Assembly: GCA_002428985.1 (NCBI GenBank)
Contig: DIYL01000005.1
Coordinates: 62,001-126,000, forward strand
Direction: 5' to 3'
DNA: 64,000 nt
From: Anaerolineales bacterium UBA6055
GTDB lineage: Bacteria > Chloroflexota > Anaerolineae > Aggregatilineales > Phototrophicaceae
Position numbers and translations under genes: made by a program. A model generated the notes under the pieces. It did not search any database, was not told where the DNA came from, and saw nothing but the letters and a program-made list of their open reading frames with translations. This document shows, one piece after another, positions 8,814-19,353 of the stretch; position 1 is the first letter of the stretch; every line of letters starts with the position of its first letter.

Positions 8814-11800
8814 TTAATACGCAATAGGTAATGTGAAGTAGAATGTCGCACCAGATAAAGGTCCGTCGTTGTTTGCATAGATGTGGCCGTTATGTGCTTC
8901 GACTGCAAGTTTGCAAAATGTTAGACCTAAACCTGTACCTTTACGACCACGTTGTTGTTTATGCTCTTGATTATCGATGGTGACATACTGCTTAAAAATC
9001 TGTTCTTGCTGCCCTTTGGGAATACCCGTACCACTATCACTAATCATGATTTTGACAAAACTTGGATTATCTTCATCAACATGGGCTGTCACACGGATTT
9101 CACCGTTTTCGTTGGTGAATTTTAGAGCATTGCCTACGATATTTTTGAACACACGCCGCACCAGAGATTCATCAACATAGACTTTGGGTAAATCATCAGG
9201 GATATGATAGGTAATGTCGATATTATCTTTTTGGAACATGGTCATCAAAGAAATATAAGATGCTGTTGCAAAATCTTTGACCACTTTGACTTCTGGTTTC
9301 AGTTCGAGCTGATTACGTTGCATCTTACCAATGTCTAGCATACTTTCGACTAGGTCTAACAACTCTGTTGCATTAGATTTGGACCAATCGATCATTTCGG
9401 TCATTTCGCTTTTTGCAGAGACATCACGAATGTCAGGTAGAGACGATTCACCAATACTGAGGCGACTGACAATGTTGGCTAGTGGTGTCTTGAGGTCATG
9501 TACAATCATCCGTTGTAAGTGTTCGCGGAATTCTTCGAGTTTCCGTTCCTCGCTAACATCACGGAGACTCAACAACCGCCCGACGATGTTATCATCATTG
9601 TTCCAGACGGGGGAACTTACTTCTCGAATATAAATCGTGCTTCCGTTCGACTGTAATGTATATTCCCGAATACGGTTACGTTCAAGGTCACTTGCTATTT
9701 TTCGTGCTGTTTCGATGAGTTCCTCATATCCACCCATGTCATCTGCACTATATCCGTGGTTGGTCAGGACTTTCTCAAAATTCTGATTTCGGAATCTTGT
9801 CAGCTCGATATTGGTTAATTCTTCTGCAGAAATGTTAGCATCCTGCAAGCGCCCTTCTCTATCAAGCAAGATAATACCGTCACGAGTGCTATCAAGGATC
9901 GCCCGCATCCGTACATTGCTTGCATGAATTTCTTCCGCCAGCATAACACCGTCGATATGATTGGCAATTTGTGCTTGTAGCAGTTCAAATGTATCGTAAT
10001 CTAATTTATCGAACTCATGTTGTTTATTGAAGGTGATACAGAGAAGTTCGGCAATTTGGGAACGTCGTATGATTGGAATGATAACAAGGCTTTTGTAATT
10101 GACCTGATTCAATTGGGCGTAGTTTTGGAAGCTTTCATCCTGATTTATGTCATGAATGACAGCGGTCGTGCCCGTCTCTAAGACAGAATGAAGTAAGGGC
10201 TGAGGGATGAAAAAGACATCTTGTGCGAGTCCACTTCCGAGTTTGATCCATCCGAGTGTTCCTAATGTAAGTTCCTGATTTTCTTCCGAATATGGGATCA
10301 AGATACCACCACTACCTGCCATCATCTCTATGGTTGAGGTGACAACCGTATTAATAATCTCATCTGTCGTTTGTGACTCTGATGCTTTTAGCGCGAGTGT
10401 ACGTAATTGTGTCAGTACTGCGATGCGCCGTTTACTATTTTCAAGTAGTTTCGCGTTATCAATGCTAATAATGGCGTGTCCGGCAAGACTTTTAATAAAC
10501 CCAACATGCTCATCTGTAAAGAAGTCGCTCGCGTTACTTTCGATATTTATTGCCCCGAGTGTTACTGCACCTTTGGTGAGCGGGACAGTTAGGCTGGAGA
10601 GGTACTGTTTGTTATTGGGTGGGGCAATATATACGGCATTTTTCCGGTTGTCATCAATCATGCTTGTTTTGCCCGTTTGAATCACCTCACCGATGATACC
10701 GGAGTCAAGTTGTCGTGTTATCGTCTGGGTAACGATTTCGTAGTCGTCATCAAATTCTTGGCTCTTGATTGACATCATAGTATCGTTAATGACTAATGCC
10801 AGCGATGCAACATCTGCTTGGGTCGATCGTAATGCCGCTTCTAAGACATTGGTGATGATCAAATCGAGATTAAGCGACCGTGATATTTTTTGTAGAATGT
10901 CTTCTATGAGTGCGAGTTGCTCGAGTCGTTTAACAAGCGCTTCTTCTGTTAAGGTGTGGATTTGAGCATTATGTACTTGGGCTGCAATCTGGGTAGATGC
11001 CATTTCTAAGAGACGGCGTTCATTTGCATCAAATAGGCGTTCTGCTGGATCAGTGATTACAATTGCACCGATAGCTTCATTACTGACGATCATTGGGACA
11101 ATGGTCAACATGTTGGCACGGTGTTGAGCCATATATTGTGTTGCGCCGGATGACCGATTTGGGTCGGAGCTCAAGAGTATCTTAGGATATTGTAAGCGAT
11201 CTTGAGGTTCTATTTGTAATTCTGGGAATTCTGCTAGTTTATGCTCTTCCACATCAAGATATAGATTTGTTTGAGGTGAATAGAGGTAAATGTCGCTTCT
11301 TCCTTGGACATACAAACCAATGTCCACGCGATCTATGGTCAGCATATTGATTAATGCTTTGGAGACATCATTGATGACCGATTCAAGCTCAAGACTTGAT
11401 GACGTGATGTTTGATAAGTGTACGAGTTCAGCTTGTTCTAGTGCATAAACCTCAAGTGCCTGTAATAATTCTGTGTTGTCGAGTGCAATCGCTAGTTGGC
11501 TCGTTAACATTTCGAGCATTTCAAGGTCTGGCTTTGAGTATTGATGCGGATATTGATGATAAATATGTAGATAACCGACCGTTGTTGTTGAGCCCATTGG
11601 GATTTCGGCAAATGCTTGGAAGTTACCAATTAAGGACAGTTCTTTTATGTAAGGGTCATCATATTCGTTAATGTCTGGGATTAGCCGATATGTATCGGTA
11701 CTATCGAACCACTCTAATTCTGGTTTGGAAAGGTGGGTACGGAAAGTATCAGATGTCCCTAAATACTGCGCAAGATTGAGGGTGATTTTATCAGTCATAT

Positions 11801-13169
11801 CTACAAGGAATACCGCAACTTGGTCGGCATTGGTGATTGTTTGTGCCGTTTGTGTAGCCGCATTCAATGCACCCTCGCGGTTTAGATTGAACATCACTTC
11901 TTGTACGGATTGATTGATGAATGATAAATTGTTAGCAAAATTTGTTGTACCGTCGTACAGTGTAGCGTTGCGTAAAGCAAGGCTAGCCTGATTGACAACC
12001 GATTGCAGAACATTGATGTTGGTATCACCCAAGATATTGGTATGGTCGAAATGTAGAAAACCGATGACCCCTGTAATTTTTTCACCAACCGTCATAGGAA
12101 AACCTAGATAGGTTTTGAATTCTTTCAGATCCGATTCGATACCGAGTTTGTTGATACGTTCAGTTTCGGATTTATAGATATACAACTGTTGTTGATTACG
12201 TATTACAAAATCTGTCAGTCCGTTGGCGAGTTTGCGCTCTGGCCAATGGGTTGTTTTGCCGTAGGATTTCACCATTGGATAGGTGATTTGGGATGTCTCG
12301 TCATCATAGAATGCAACAAAAATAATGTGTGCATCAACGAGTTGGTTCATCTCTGTGTAGATGCTGGCTAAGACATCATCTAATTCGATATGAACAGATA
12401 GGGCTTGTGCCACATTATTCAGTGTCTTAAGTTCATTTACATACACTGTGGATTCGTGACGAACACGCGTGACACGGTAGCTATTAAAGACTTGTATAAT
12501 TGTAAATATAATGATGACAATAAAAGCTACTTCACCAACTTGATATAACGTTGCTGCTGTAACTGCCGTAAGGAATAGCAGAACAAGTTCAAAATGTGGG
12601 GGATTGACTGCGATGACTGTGCGAATCGCTTTGACGCTTGATTGTTGGGTAATGAGTATGCCAACAATTACACTAAAGACATTGCCTATTGCCAATGAGA
12701 ATACGACAAATAGCGCGCTTTGGAGTGTGAGTTCAGCAAATGGTAAACTCTGGCTCAGGATCACTGTGTACACGAAGAATTCGCTGATGACAGTAATACC
12801 GGATAAACTAATCCAACCAAGCGTATTTGTAATAGCTACATCGCGGCCTGCGAGTTGTTTTTCAGAACGAAGAAATTTAACGAGAGCAACAGTGATCGAA
12901 ACTGCTATAATCATATATAGCGCGTTTGCAAGCCCAGTTGTTAGCAGGGCAATACCTGTTGCAACATGTTTATACCCATGCCACCGAGAATTATGCAACG
13001 AGTCGACATAATATATGTCAACCCCATATAGAACAGCTGAACTGAGTATAGCTATTGCAGTCTTTATGAATTCGGTTTTGGCAGTAGGAACACCAAAAAT
13101 ACCCAACAAAAATCCGATGGTAATTATGATTGGAATGATTGAAAAAAAATAACTACGTTGTGGTTTCAT
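8814..13169 (-). CDS. Giant membrane sensor histidine kinase (TM, about five GAF, PAS, HisKA, HATPase)
   Basis: 1451 residues. Residues 1-235 carry about seven hydrophobic segments. They are followed by roughly five GAF domains (near 245-405, 410-565, 575-745, 750-920, 925-1085), each led in by the connecting-helix pattern (LRNATLYDGTT, LDNTELLQALEVYALEQAEL, VHNAQIHTLTEEAL). A PAS domain spans about 1095-1210. HisKA has H1224 in MIVHDLKTPLANIV. The ATPase has N-box NIVGNALKFTN, G1 DSGTGIP and G2 GTGLGLTFCKL, so catalytic residues are intact. It is paralogous in plan to the next gene downstream. Five stacked GAFs suggest integration of several ligands or a long signalling stalk. ATG start; the ribosome site is weak. 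Confidence 0.95.
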   Translation of the reverse strand: MKPQRSYFFSIIPIIITIGFLLGIFGVPTAKTEFIKTAIAILSSAVLYGVDIYYVDSLHNSRWHGYKHVATGIALLTTGLANALYMIIAVSITVALVKFLRSEKQLAGRDVAITNTLGWISLSGITVISEFFVYTVILSQSLPFAELTLQSALFVVFSLAIGNVFSVIVGILITQQSSVKAIRTVIAVNPPHFELVLLFLTAVTAATLYQVGEVAFIVIIIFTIIQVFNSYRVTRVRHESTVYVNELKTLNNVAQALSVHIELDDVLASIYTEMNQLVDAHIIFVAFYDDETSQITYPMVKSYGKTTHWPERKLANGLTDFVIRNQQQLYIYKSETERINKLGIESDLKEFKTYLGFPMTVGEKITGVIGFLHFDHTNILGDTNINVLQSVVNQASLALRNATLYDGTTNFANNLSFINQSVQEVMFNLNREGALNAATQTAQTITNADQVAVFLVDMTDKITLNLAQYLGTSDTFRTHLSKPELEWFDSTDTYRLIPDINEYDDPYIKELSLIGNFQAFAEIPMGSTTTVGYLHIYHQYPHQYSKPDLEMLEMLTSQLAIALDNTELLQALEVYALEQAELVHLSNITSSSLELESVINDVSKALINMLTIDRVDIGLYVQGRSDIYLYSPQTNLYLDVEEHKLAEFPELQIEPQDRLQYPKILLSSDPNRSSGATQYMAQHRANMLTIVPMIVSNEAIGAIVITDPAERLFDANERRLLEMASTQIAAQVHNAQIHTLTEEALVKRLEQLALIEDILQKISRSLNLDLIITNVLEAALRSTQADVASLALVINDTMMSIKSQEFDDDYEIVTQTITRQLDSGIIGEVIQTGKTSMIDDNRKNAVYIAPPNNKQYLSSLTVPLTKGAVTLGAINIESNASDFFTDEHVGFIKSLAGHAIISIDNAKLLENSKRRIAVLTQLRTLALKASESQTTDEIINTVVTSTIEMMAGSGGILIPYSEENQELTLGTLGWIKLGSGLAQDVFFIPQPLLHSVLETGTTAVIHDINQDESFQNYAQLNQVNYKSLVIIPIIRRSQIAELLCITFNKQHEFDKLDYDTFELLQAQIANHIDGVMLAEEIHASNVRMRAILDSTRDGIILLDREGRLQDANISAEELTNIELTRFRNQNFEKVLTNHGYSADDMGGYEELIETARKIASDLERNRIREYTLQSNGSTIYIREVSSPVWNNDDNIVGRLLSLRDVSEERKLEEFREHLQRMIVHDLKTPLANIVSRLSIGESSLPDIRDVSAKSEMTEMIDWSKSNATELLDLVESMLDIGKMQRNQLELKPEVKVVKDFATASYISLMTMFQKDNIDITYHIPDDLPKVYVDESLVRRVFKNIVGNALKFTNENGEIRVTAHVDEDNPSFVKIMISDSGTGIPKGQQEQIFKQYVTIDNQEHKQQRGRKGTGLGLTFCKLAVEAHNGHIYANNDGPLSGATFYFTLPIAY

Positions 13170-13297
13170 ATTGATTCGAAATTACCAAGGTAAGTTGTAA
13201 TTCCCCTGAGATAACCTATGATTTCAATCTTATGTTAAGGTTATACAAATTATATCTGAATTCCAACATTCACGAAACTGTCTTAAGGTCTTAATAT

Positions 13298-14698
13298 TCA
13301 AACATTACTCAATTTATTGTTAGTGATGCGTTTGGCACTGATGTATGTGGCCGTCATTAACCCGATATACCACCAATGGATGAACGCAAAACGATCCCAC
13401 AGAGTAATTGTGTCACCGATCCCATATCCCATATACCCTAGTATACTTGCAGTCACGGTGATTGTCATTATGGTAAACTTAAGGTTTCCGTTTTGAATAG
13501 TATAAATAGCCATACCTGCTACGACACCATACCAACCGATGAATAACGCCCATCCAATTACCCCCAAGTCTGCTCCCATTTGTAATAAGGCATTGTGTGC
13601 ATGTGGTGGGCGCGCACCACGATTTGCATAACTTGCGATAATATAGTCTTCACGCGTGACCATTGCCCGATAAACGCTCATTCCAGCACCTGTTGTTGGG
13701 TAGTCCATGGTCATTTGAATCGCGCGATCCCATAGGGCAAAGCGGTTTGTAAATGAACTTTCATCACGTTGATTGAGCCCTACTGTTGGCTCTGAAGTGT
13801 TAGACTCAGAAGATTGCGCTAAATTTAGAGGTAAGATGTTGAGGACAAGCAAAATTTCTATAAATACAATGAGACTCCATATCCCAATACCGATCGTGCG
13901 GAACTTCCATGTTGGTAAAATTGTGATAATGACGATAAACAATCCTATAAACGTCCCTGCAAGCGCAAACCGACTCTGACCTAAAAACAGCGCTGTGAAT
14001 GCAATTGTGAATCCGATGAGAGCGCCCCAACGTTCAAGCCAATTGATGACAAACTCACATCGGCTAGTTGCTGATGTTTGCGTGCGGAAGCTACCGAGAC
14101 CAATCGCTAATAAAAATGGGCAACAGTACGCAAGTGCACCTGCGATTTCATTTGGATTAAAACTTAATTGCATATCGGGAAGCACAGCTTTATGGTCGAG
14201 GCGAGGTAATATATCTAGGATAAAACGGAAGTCGTCAGATTTACTGGAAATTGTCCATTGTGATGCGAGTAATGCCACTAGACCAATTACTGATGCCAGT
14301 ATGATTGTGACGACAATTAAATACCGCATATGTTGATAGTGGCGTACATGTTCAACAAAGTACCAGACGATGAATATACCGAGGAATGGACGACAAACAA
14401 TTACCCAATAGTCTGCACGGGCGAGTGGAGCATTGTTAAAATTATAAATTGTGACGATAGCAAAAATAAGAAATAAGATGTCCAGCGGTGTATGTGTGAA
14501 AAAACGACGATGTATAATATAACGTAAAGTATAAATCGGAATTGCGAATAAGAGCAAAAACACATATTGATCGCGGATGGGTGGAGAGATGTGCCAAAAA
14601 GCCAATATCATACTGGCAATCCATACCCCTTCTAAACAAATTAGAAACTGATTTGTATTATTTTTTGTGTTTTTGTAAAATTTTAATATATGTGTCAT
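13298..14698 (-). CDS. O-antigen ligase / Wzy-like polytopic membrane protein
   Basis: 466 residues from the ATG at 14696-14698, preferred because AGGAG lies 4 nt upstream; an in-frame start at 14743 would add 15 residues. About 11-12 hydrophobic segments. The Wzy_C-type loop is recognisable: RFALWDRAIQMTMDYPTTGAG, then PPHAHNALLQMGADLGVIGW, with the R, W, P, G and HAHN residues typical of O-antigen ligases and polymerases. The family transfers or polymerises lipid-linked glycans on the outer face of the membrane; the substrate here is unknown. The gene stands alone between the kinases and the BTAD regulator, with no other glycan genes adjacent. Confidence 0.82.
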   Translation of the reverse strand: MTHILKFYKNTKNNTNQFLICLEGVWIASMILAFWHISPPIRDQYVFLLLFAIPIYTLRYIIHRRFFTHTPLDILFLIFAIVTIYNFNNAPLARADYWVIVCRPFLGIFIVWYFVEHVRHYQHMRYLIVVTIILASVIGLVALLASQWTISSKSDDFRFILDILPRLDHKAVLPDMQLSFNPNEIAGALAYCCPFLLAIGLGSFRTQTSATSRCEFVINWLERWGALIGFTIAFTALFLGQSRFALAGTFIGLFIVIITILPTWKFRTIGIGIWSLIVFIEILLVLNILPLNLAQSSESNTSEPTVGLNQRDESSFTNRFALWDRAIQMTMDYPTTGAGMSVYRAMVTREDYIIASYANRGARPPHAHNALLQMGADLGVIGWALFIGWYGVVAGMAIYTIQNGNLKFTIMTITVTASILGYMGYGIGDTITLWDRFAFIHWWYIGLMTATYISAKRITNNKLSNV

Positions 14699-14902
14699 AA
14701 TGCTCCTGATAGGATGATAATATAGTGTCCATATACTTTTCAAACATTTGTAAGGACTAATTAACTATGTTACACTATAGAATCCGCTATTGAACTATGT
14801 TATTGTACAATAGTAAATATGTATCAACGTGTTATGATGTTGTAATTATGTCATATTGAAGAGTTTATCTCTTTGGTCAACTTGTAGTATGGGAAGGTTA
14901 AA

Positions 14903-16195
14903 ATGTTACCCAAAATAGTAACAAGCGTATCATTTGATTCGTTTCGTGAGATGTCGGCAGGTAAGAAAATTATCCTATTATATCCATGGGCGAATTTCCG
15001 TAATTTATTTCTAGCATATTTTCTAAATGATGTGCAGGAGGGGTTGCTCTATCATCGTATTCCAGAAAATGTGGATAATTTAAGAGAGTGGCTACCAGGT
15101 TTATTAGATGAGCTACAACATGTTGTGGCAGACTTTGGTAGTAATCTGACGAGTGCATTAGATGGTGGATCCCCTGCTTCGATTGGTGAAGCATTAGCGA
15201 GTGATCTGGCAAATGTCGATTCTGAACGTGTTGTATTTTTCCTCGATGAATTAGATCGTGTTCCACAAGACGATGATTTTAAAGCATTCATCACTGCATT
15301 AATTGATAATTTAGCTGATAACACCCAATTGGCAGTCAATAGTCGTTTGTTGACATATGAACCATGGATGAACTGGGTGTATGACGATCAAGTTGCGATT
15401 CTTGGTACGGCACACCGTCGCAACAATTTGATGTTTACTAAGGAAGAGTCCCCACGCCCTCAATTAGAAGTCTACGCATTCGGTCGTGGACATGCGATCA
15501 CCAATGGGCGTGAGATTAAAAATTGGGATGGTGCCCTCCCACGTAATCTCTTCTTCTATTTTATTGACAACCCACTTGTCACCCGTGACCAAATCTTCGA
15601 AGTATTTTGGCCAAAATTGACTGTTAAAGATGCAACTAATGTATTCCACGTTACGAAACGTAAAATTACAGAACGCATTTCGATGAATGTTGACGATGAC
15701 GAAAATTATGAACTCACCAATTACTCTGCTGGTTTTTATATGCCGAGTGATAAAGTTGTTCGTCATTATGATGTCTTCGATTTTGAAGAAGCAATTGAAC
15801 AAGCGCTTATCTCTGATGATGCGCATGAACAAGAAGTATTGTTCAGCTATGCAATTGATATTTATAAAGCACCGTTCCTTCATACTGTTGAATTGCCGTG
15901 GGTCGTAGCTCGTAGACAACAATTGCAAGAAATGTATGCTGAGGCACTCATTGGTATGGCGCGATTGCAAGCCGACAAAGAACAATGGGAAGAAGCCCTC
16001 GGCTATTATGTGCGTGCATTGAAAGAAATTCCAAACCGCGAAGACATTCACCGCGATGTTATGCAGGTGTATGCTAATATGGGGCGCGTTGACGATGCCA
16101 AAGCACAATATAAAACATTAGAAGATCACCTCAAAAAATCTGTTGGTGTTCCACCTTCAAACGAAACACAGGAGTTATTCAACTCTTTAAGCTAG
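14903..16195 (+). CDS. BTAD/SARP-type transcriptional regulator with a reduced STAND-like N-terminus
   Basis: 430 residues, ATG preceded by GGAAGG. The N-terminal 190 residues resemble part of a MalT/STAND ATPase: a Walker B-like strand (RVVFFLDELDRV) and a following sensor-like segment ending NSRLL are present. No GxxxxGK[ST] Walker A can be found; SAGKKI near residue 19 is the only relic-like spot. Residues about 195-275 are a winged-helix DNA-binding domain (LEVYAFGRGHAITNGREI, PRNLFFYF, FWPKLTVKDATNVFHVTKRKI). Residues 295-430 are the TPR-like BTAD (HTVELPWVVARRQQLQEMY onwards). It should bind DNA and activate transcription; nucleotide binding is doubtful. A terminator-like hairpin follows the stop. 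Confidence 0.85.
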   Translation: MLPKIVTSVSFDSFREMSAGKKIILLYPWANFRNLFLAYFLNDVQEGLLYHRIPENVDNLREWLPGLLDELQHVVADFGSNLTSALDGGSPASIGEALASDLANVDSERVVFFLDELDRVPQDDDFKAFITALIDNLADNTQLAVNSRLLTYEPWMNWVYDDQVAILGTAHRRNNLMFTKEESPRPQLEVYAFGRGHAITNGREIKNWDGALPRNLFFYFIDNPLVTRDQIFEVFWPKLTVKDATNVFHVTKRKITERISMNVDDDENYELTNYSAGFYMPSDKVVRHYDVFDFEEAIEQALISDDAHEQEVLFSYAIDIYKAPFLHTVELPWVVARRQQLQEMYAEALIGMARLQADKEQWEEALGYYVRALKEIPNREDIHRDVMQVYANMGRVDDAKAQYKTLEDHLKKSVGVPPSNETQELFNSLS

Positions 16196-16240
16196 ATGTA
16201 ACATAGAACCACATGCCATACTACCCATACAACATCACGA

Positions 16241-16268
16241 AGCGACATGTTTAACAGCATGTCGTTTT
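16241..16268 (+). terminator. Rho-independent terminator after the BTAD regulator
   Basis: CGACATG (16243-16249) pairs with CATGTCG (16258-16264) across an 8-nt loop, extended by two further pairs and followed by TTTTCGTTT. It lies 45 nt after the stop codon. Confidence 0.75.
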
Positions 16269-16301
16269 CGTTTCTATCCCTTGAATATAGAAGGCTGTTC
16301 G

Positions 16302-16817
16302 ATGCAAGAGATATTCCCCTCATTCGACTGGTTGAAGATAACCCTTGAGAAGACAAATATCCAGCATTTATTAGATGAAATTGATCATTTTAGAATTCAC
16401 CCAGATGTACATTTTAGATTACTGTATAGTGCGCTGAAGATGAGTTTTGCAATCCTCAAAGAGGATAAAAATGCACTCGGTCAAATGCTTCTAGGGCGAT
16501 TAGGCTATTATGATATGCCAGAGATTCAAACACTGCTTGCTGAAATTCCGCGCAACAACGTTTTTGAACCATATAATAACGGGTGGTTAAAACCTGCAGA
16601 TGGAAAATTTCTAGACATTCAAGTGTTGCAAGGTCATACTGAGATGGTTCATGATGTGTTGATTTTGCGTGATAGACGTTTGTTATCCGTAGGGGGAGAC
16701 GGAAAACTTTGCTTCTGGAGTGCAAATGGGACGCTCTTGAGGACAATCTTTGCTCATATGGGCAACCTGCCCGAACTTACATGGCAAAAAAACATCATCG
16801 ACAATCTGCCCAACTGA
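16302..16817 (+). pseudogene. 5' fragment of a broken WD-repeat (STAND-associated) protein gene
   Basis: Open for 171 codons from an ATG with GAAGG 8 nt upstream (a TTG at 16281 is also in frame). The fragment opens with a helical segment (DVHFRLLYSALKMSFAILKEDKNALGQMLLGRL). I recognise this as the linker that precedes the propeller in NB-ARC/NACHT-WD40 proteins. The first propeller blade follows (LQGHTEMVHDVLILRDRRLLSVGGDGKLCFWSANG). It ends at TGA 16815-16817. The propeller resumes in another frame (S-W-E-F-G-Y-V-G-A-R-E-L-Q-D-G-R-I-L-S near 16823), so a frameshift lies about 16750-16820; a run of seven A near 16786-16792 is a likely spot. The ATPase part expected upstream is missing. Confidence 0.7.
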
Positions 16818-17125
16818 GGCGGAGTTGGGAGTTTGGTTATGTTGGGGCAAGGGAACTACAGGATGGACGTATTTTATCGTAGGGTGGCGATGGTAAGCTT
16901 AAACTATGGACATCTTATGGTAAGTTACTAGCAACGATGATAGGACACACTAGTAAAGTACAAAACGCAATTGAACTAGATGATGGTAAGATTGAATCTG
17001 CATCAAACACCGAGCCTAAACGGTTATTGTGGTCTAAAGATGGTGAGCTAATACAATAAGTTGAGCAACCTTTATTAAAATCTTCTATTGCGCCATATCG
17101 CCTACAACTAAGTAATGGTGGTCTG

Positions 17126-18829
17126 TTGAAATGGTCTATTAATGGGTTGATGCAGTTTTGGTCTGCTGATGGAGAACTATTAAAAGAGACTCATTATACA
17201 TGGGAGCATGATTGCGATTTTGCTGCACTATCAGATGGGCGTGTTATTGGTTGGGGTATATGGGATGGTCATTTATATTTCTGGAATTCTGATGGTGAAT
17301 TGCTCAAAAAGGTTGAGGCATTTGGAAGTAGTGAGGACTATGGCGGAACACAATTTTTATTGATCCTACGTAATGAGAATATATTAGCATTTGGACGTGA
17401 AGCTATCTCTCTTTTCACATCGAACGGGAAGCTTATTGCCAAATCATCGGGCTTTAAGAAAACTACAAACGCAATTGAGCTGGATGACGGCAGAATAATC
17501 GTGATGAATAATCGTGGTTGGTTTAAAGTGCTTGATGAACATTTGAAAAGTCTTTATAGCTATAGAAATAACGCTGTAAATATCCGTGCTATGGAACAGG
17601 GCCGATGGTTGACATGGTATCATGATGGCAAAATTCGCATTTGGCATTATGATAATTATCCTTTACCTCCCGCTTCAAAATTACTTATTCGTATGGAATT
17701 ACACAATGGAAATATTTTAGTCAGTGATCGTGAATCCCTAGTTTTGTTTGATGAGAAGGGTAATTTATTACGTAAATTAGAGGGACATATACACCCACTC
17801 TTTTTTGTGAAGCTGTTATCCAATCATCGTATTGTGTCTTCGCCATCTTTCAAGAAGGATTCGAGTTTAAGATTATGGAGCGAAGATGGGAGCCTTGTTG
17901 CTGTGATGGAGCATTCACAGATTGGAGGGGTACAAAAGCTATTCAATCATCGTATCTTAACTTGGTCGGAGAAAAACGGGAACTTATGTCTTTGGAGTGA
18001 AGATGGCGACCTTATCGTGGTGATGGAACATGAATGGGTGTTGGGTGCAATTGAACTCGAGAATAAGCAAATTATTTCTTGGGGACATGATAAACACTTC
18101 CGCCTTTGGTCTCCTGATGGTGAATTGATAGCTAAATACAAATGGAATATACAAGCACTGCCTCATGTTCAGGAATTACTGAAGGGGCGTAAGTTGATAT
18201 GGACCTCTCGCTTCTATGTGTATATTTGGGATGCTATAGAGAATAATTTAGTGAAATGGAATGCCAAAAGATACAAGATCGTACGCGATAATCGGTACAT
18301 TTTGATGTTCCGTGATGAGCGAGTTGTATTGTATAGTTCAGATGGCGAAGAGCTTATAACACTACATGACCATCCAACTGGTGCATATGATATCCTTCAA
18401 TTATCTGACGGACGCTGGTTATCCATCAGTCCAACTGTCCGAATCTGGGATAAAGATGGGCAATTTATTACAATACTAGATGAACGTCGATCAGAGGCTT
18501 TTTGTATACAATTGCAGAATGGCAATATTGTTGTATGGGATAGAGCTAAAACAGGTATAGTCAGGATTTGGTCGGCTCAAGGTGAACTGATAAGTGAATT
18601 TCGTGTGGCGGTATATAACAATAACCCCTATATGCATATTATTGAACTCGATGATAATCGTCTGCTGATTCAAAGCCGAGTTGATAAACTGCAACTACGT
18701 TCATCTGAAGGGGAGCTACTTGGTTATTTGTATACTCAGAATCTGCAAATAAAACCGTTTGTGTCGCAAGATAGACAACATATTTTAACTGGGGATATGA
18801 TTATTCGATACCATCCTGATCGTGTCTGA
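17126..18829 (+). pseudogene. 3' fragment of the broken WD-repeat propeller gene
   Basis: 567 open codons continuing the fragment above. Between them the same reading frame holds two stops, TAG at 16880-16882 (inside a blade reading ILS-stop-GGDGKLKLW) and TAA at 17057-17059 (after WSKDGELIQ). The original gene thus ran through 16302-18829. The open part has about ten repeats of roughly 40 residues built around W-S-x-D-G-x-L and L-x-D-G-R-x-L-S-W, a degenerate WD/beta-propeller pattern. It could still be translated as a free propeller from ATG 17126, but no convincing ribosome site was seen and no enzymatic domain remains. The most economical reading is a decaying gene whose NTPase half has been lost. 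Confidence 0.65.
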
Positions 18830-18900
18830 GTGTTGCCATAGATGGTTAACACCGTTTATAGTATGAGATAATTGTTGCACAAATTTGTTGGATACACATC

Positions 18901-19353
18901 ATGTCCGAAAATCGTCGTGTTCGTCGCCGTCGTCCACAACCACAAACCCCATTACCAACCACAAGCCGTCCGCCGGATCATGTCGGTGCGCTGGTTGCCG
19001 CTCTAATTATGATGGTTATTGGTTGGGGTGGATTGATACAATTGATTATAACAACTCGTCCGCGTATTGGCGGGGAAATGTGGTTGTTTTTTATCTTGCT
19101 ACAAATCGCCATCACCGGAACAGCGATTCCGATTGTCCGTTACTTTAATGTGCGCTTTACACCGATTCATGTGGATGTTCCACCCGGTGGTGTAATCGTA
19201 CGTCAGAGTATTTGGGTTGGACTTTTGGTCGTGACCTGTGCATGGTTGCTGATTCCACGGGCTTTATCTTTACCGATTGCTGTTTTTCTAATTCTGATTT
19301 TTGTTGTAATCGAAACTTTCTTACGCTCTAGAGAACGCCTCAATGACGACTAA
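18901..19353 (+). CDS. Small four-TM membrane protein of unknown function
   Basis: 150 residues. A basic, proline-rich N-terminus (RRVRRRRPQPQTPLPTTSRPP) of about 28 residues, presumably cytoplasmic, is followed by four hydrophobic helices (starting VGALVAALIMMVIGWGGL, WLFFILLQIAITGTAIPI, SIWVGLLVVTCAWLLIP, LSLPIAVFLILIFVVIE). No catalytic motif is visible and I do not recognise the family. The stop lies 11 nt inside selA, so translation of the two is probably coupled. Whether it has any role in selenium metabolism is unknown; overlap alone does not show it. Confidence 0.75.
   Translation: MSENRRVRRRRPQPQTPLPTTSRPPDHVGALVAALIMMVIGWGGLIQLIITTRPRIGGEMWLFFILLQIAITGTAIPIVRYFNVRFTPIHVDVPPGGVIVRQSIWVGLLVVTCAWLLIPRALSLPIAVFLILIFVVIETFLRSRERLNDD

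Noticed and set aside
15464..16108. 214-codon open frame on the minus strand
   Set aside because: Lies wholly antisense to the BTAD regulator and encodes a His/Phe-rich sequence with no motif, a mirror of the coding strand.
16815..16817. TGA in the propeller gene as a selenocysteine codon, given that selA is in the window
   Set aside because: The frame after the TGA loses the propeller pattern, which resumes in another frame, so a frameshift explains it. Two further stops are TAG and TAA.
17126..18829. Intact functional WD-repeat gene starting at 17126
   Set aside because: The first codons lie in mid-blade, the same frame carries blades upstream past two stops, and there is no convincing ribosome site.
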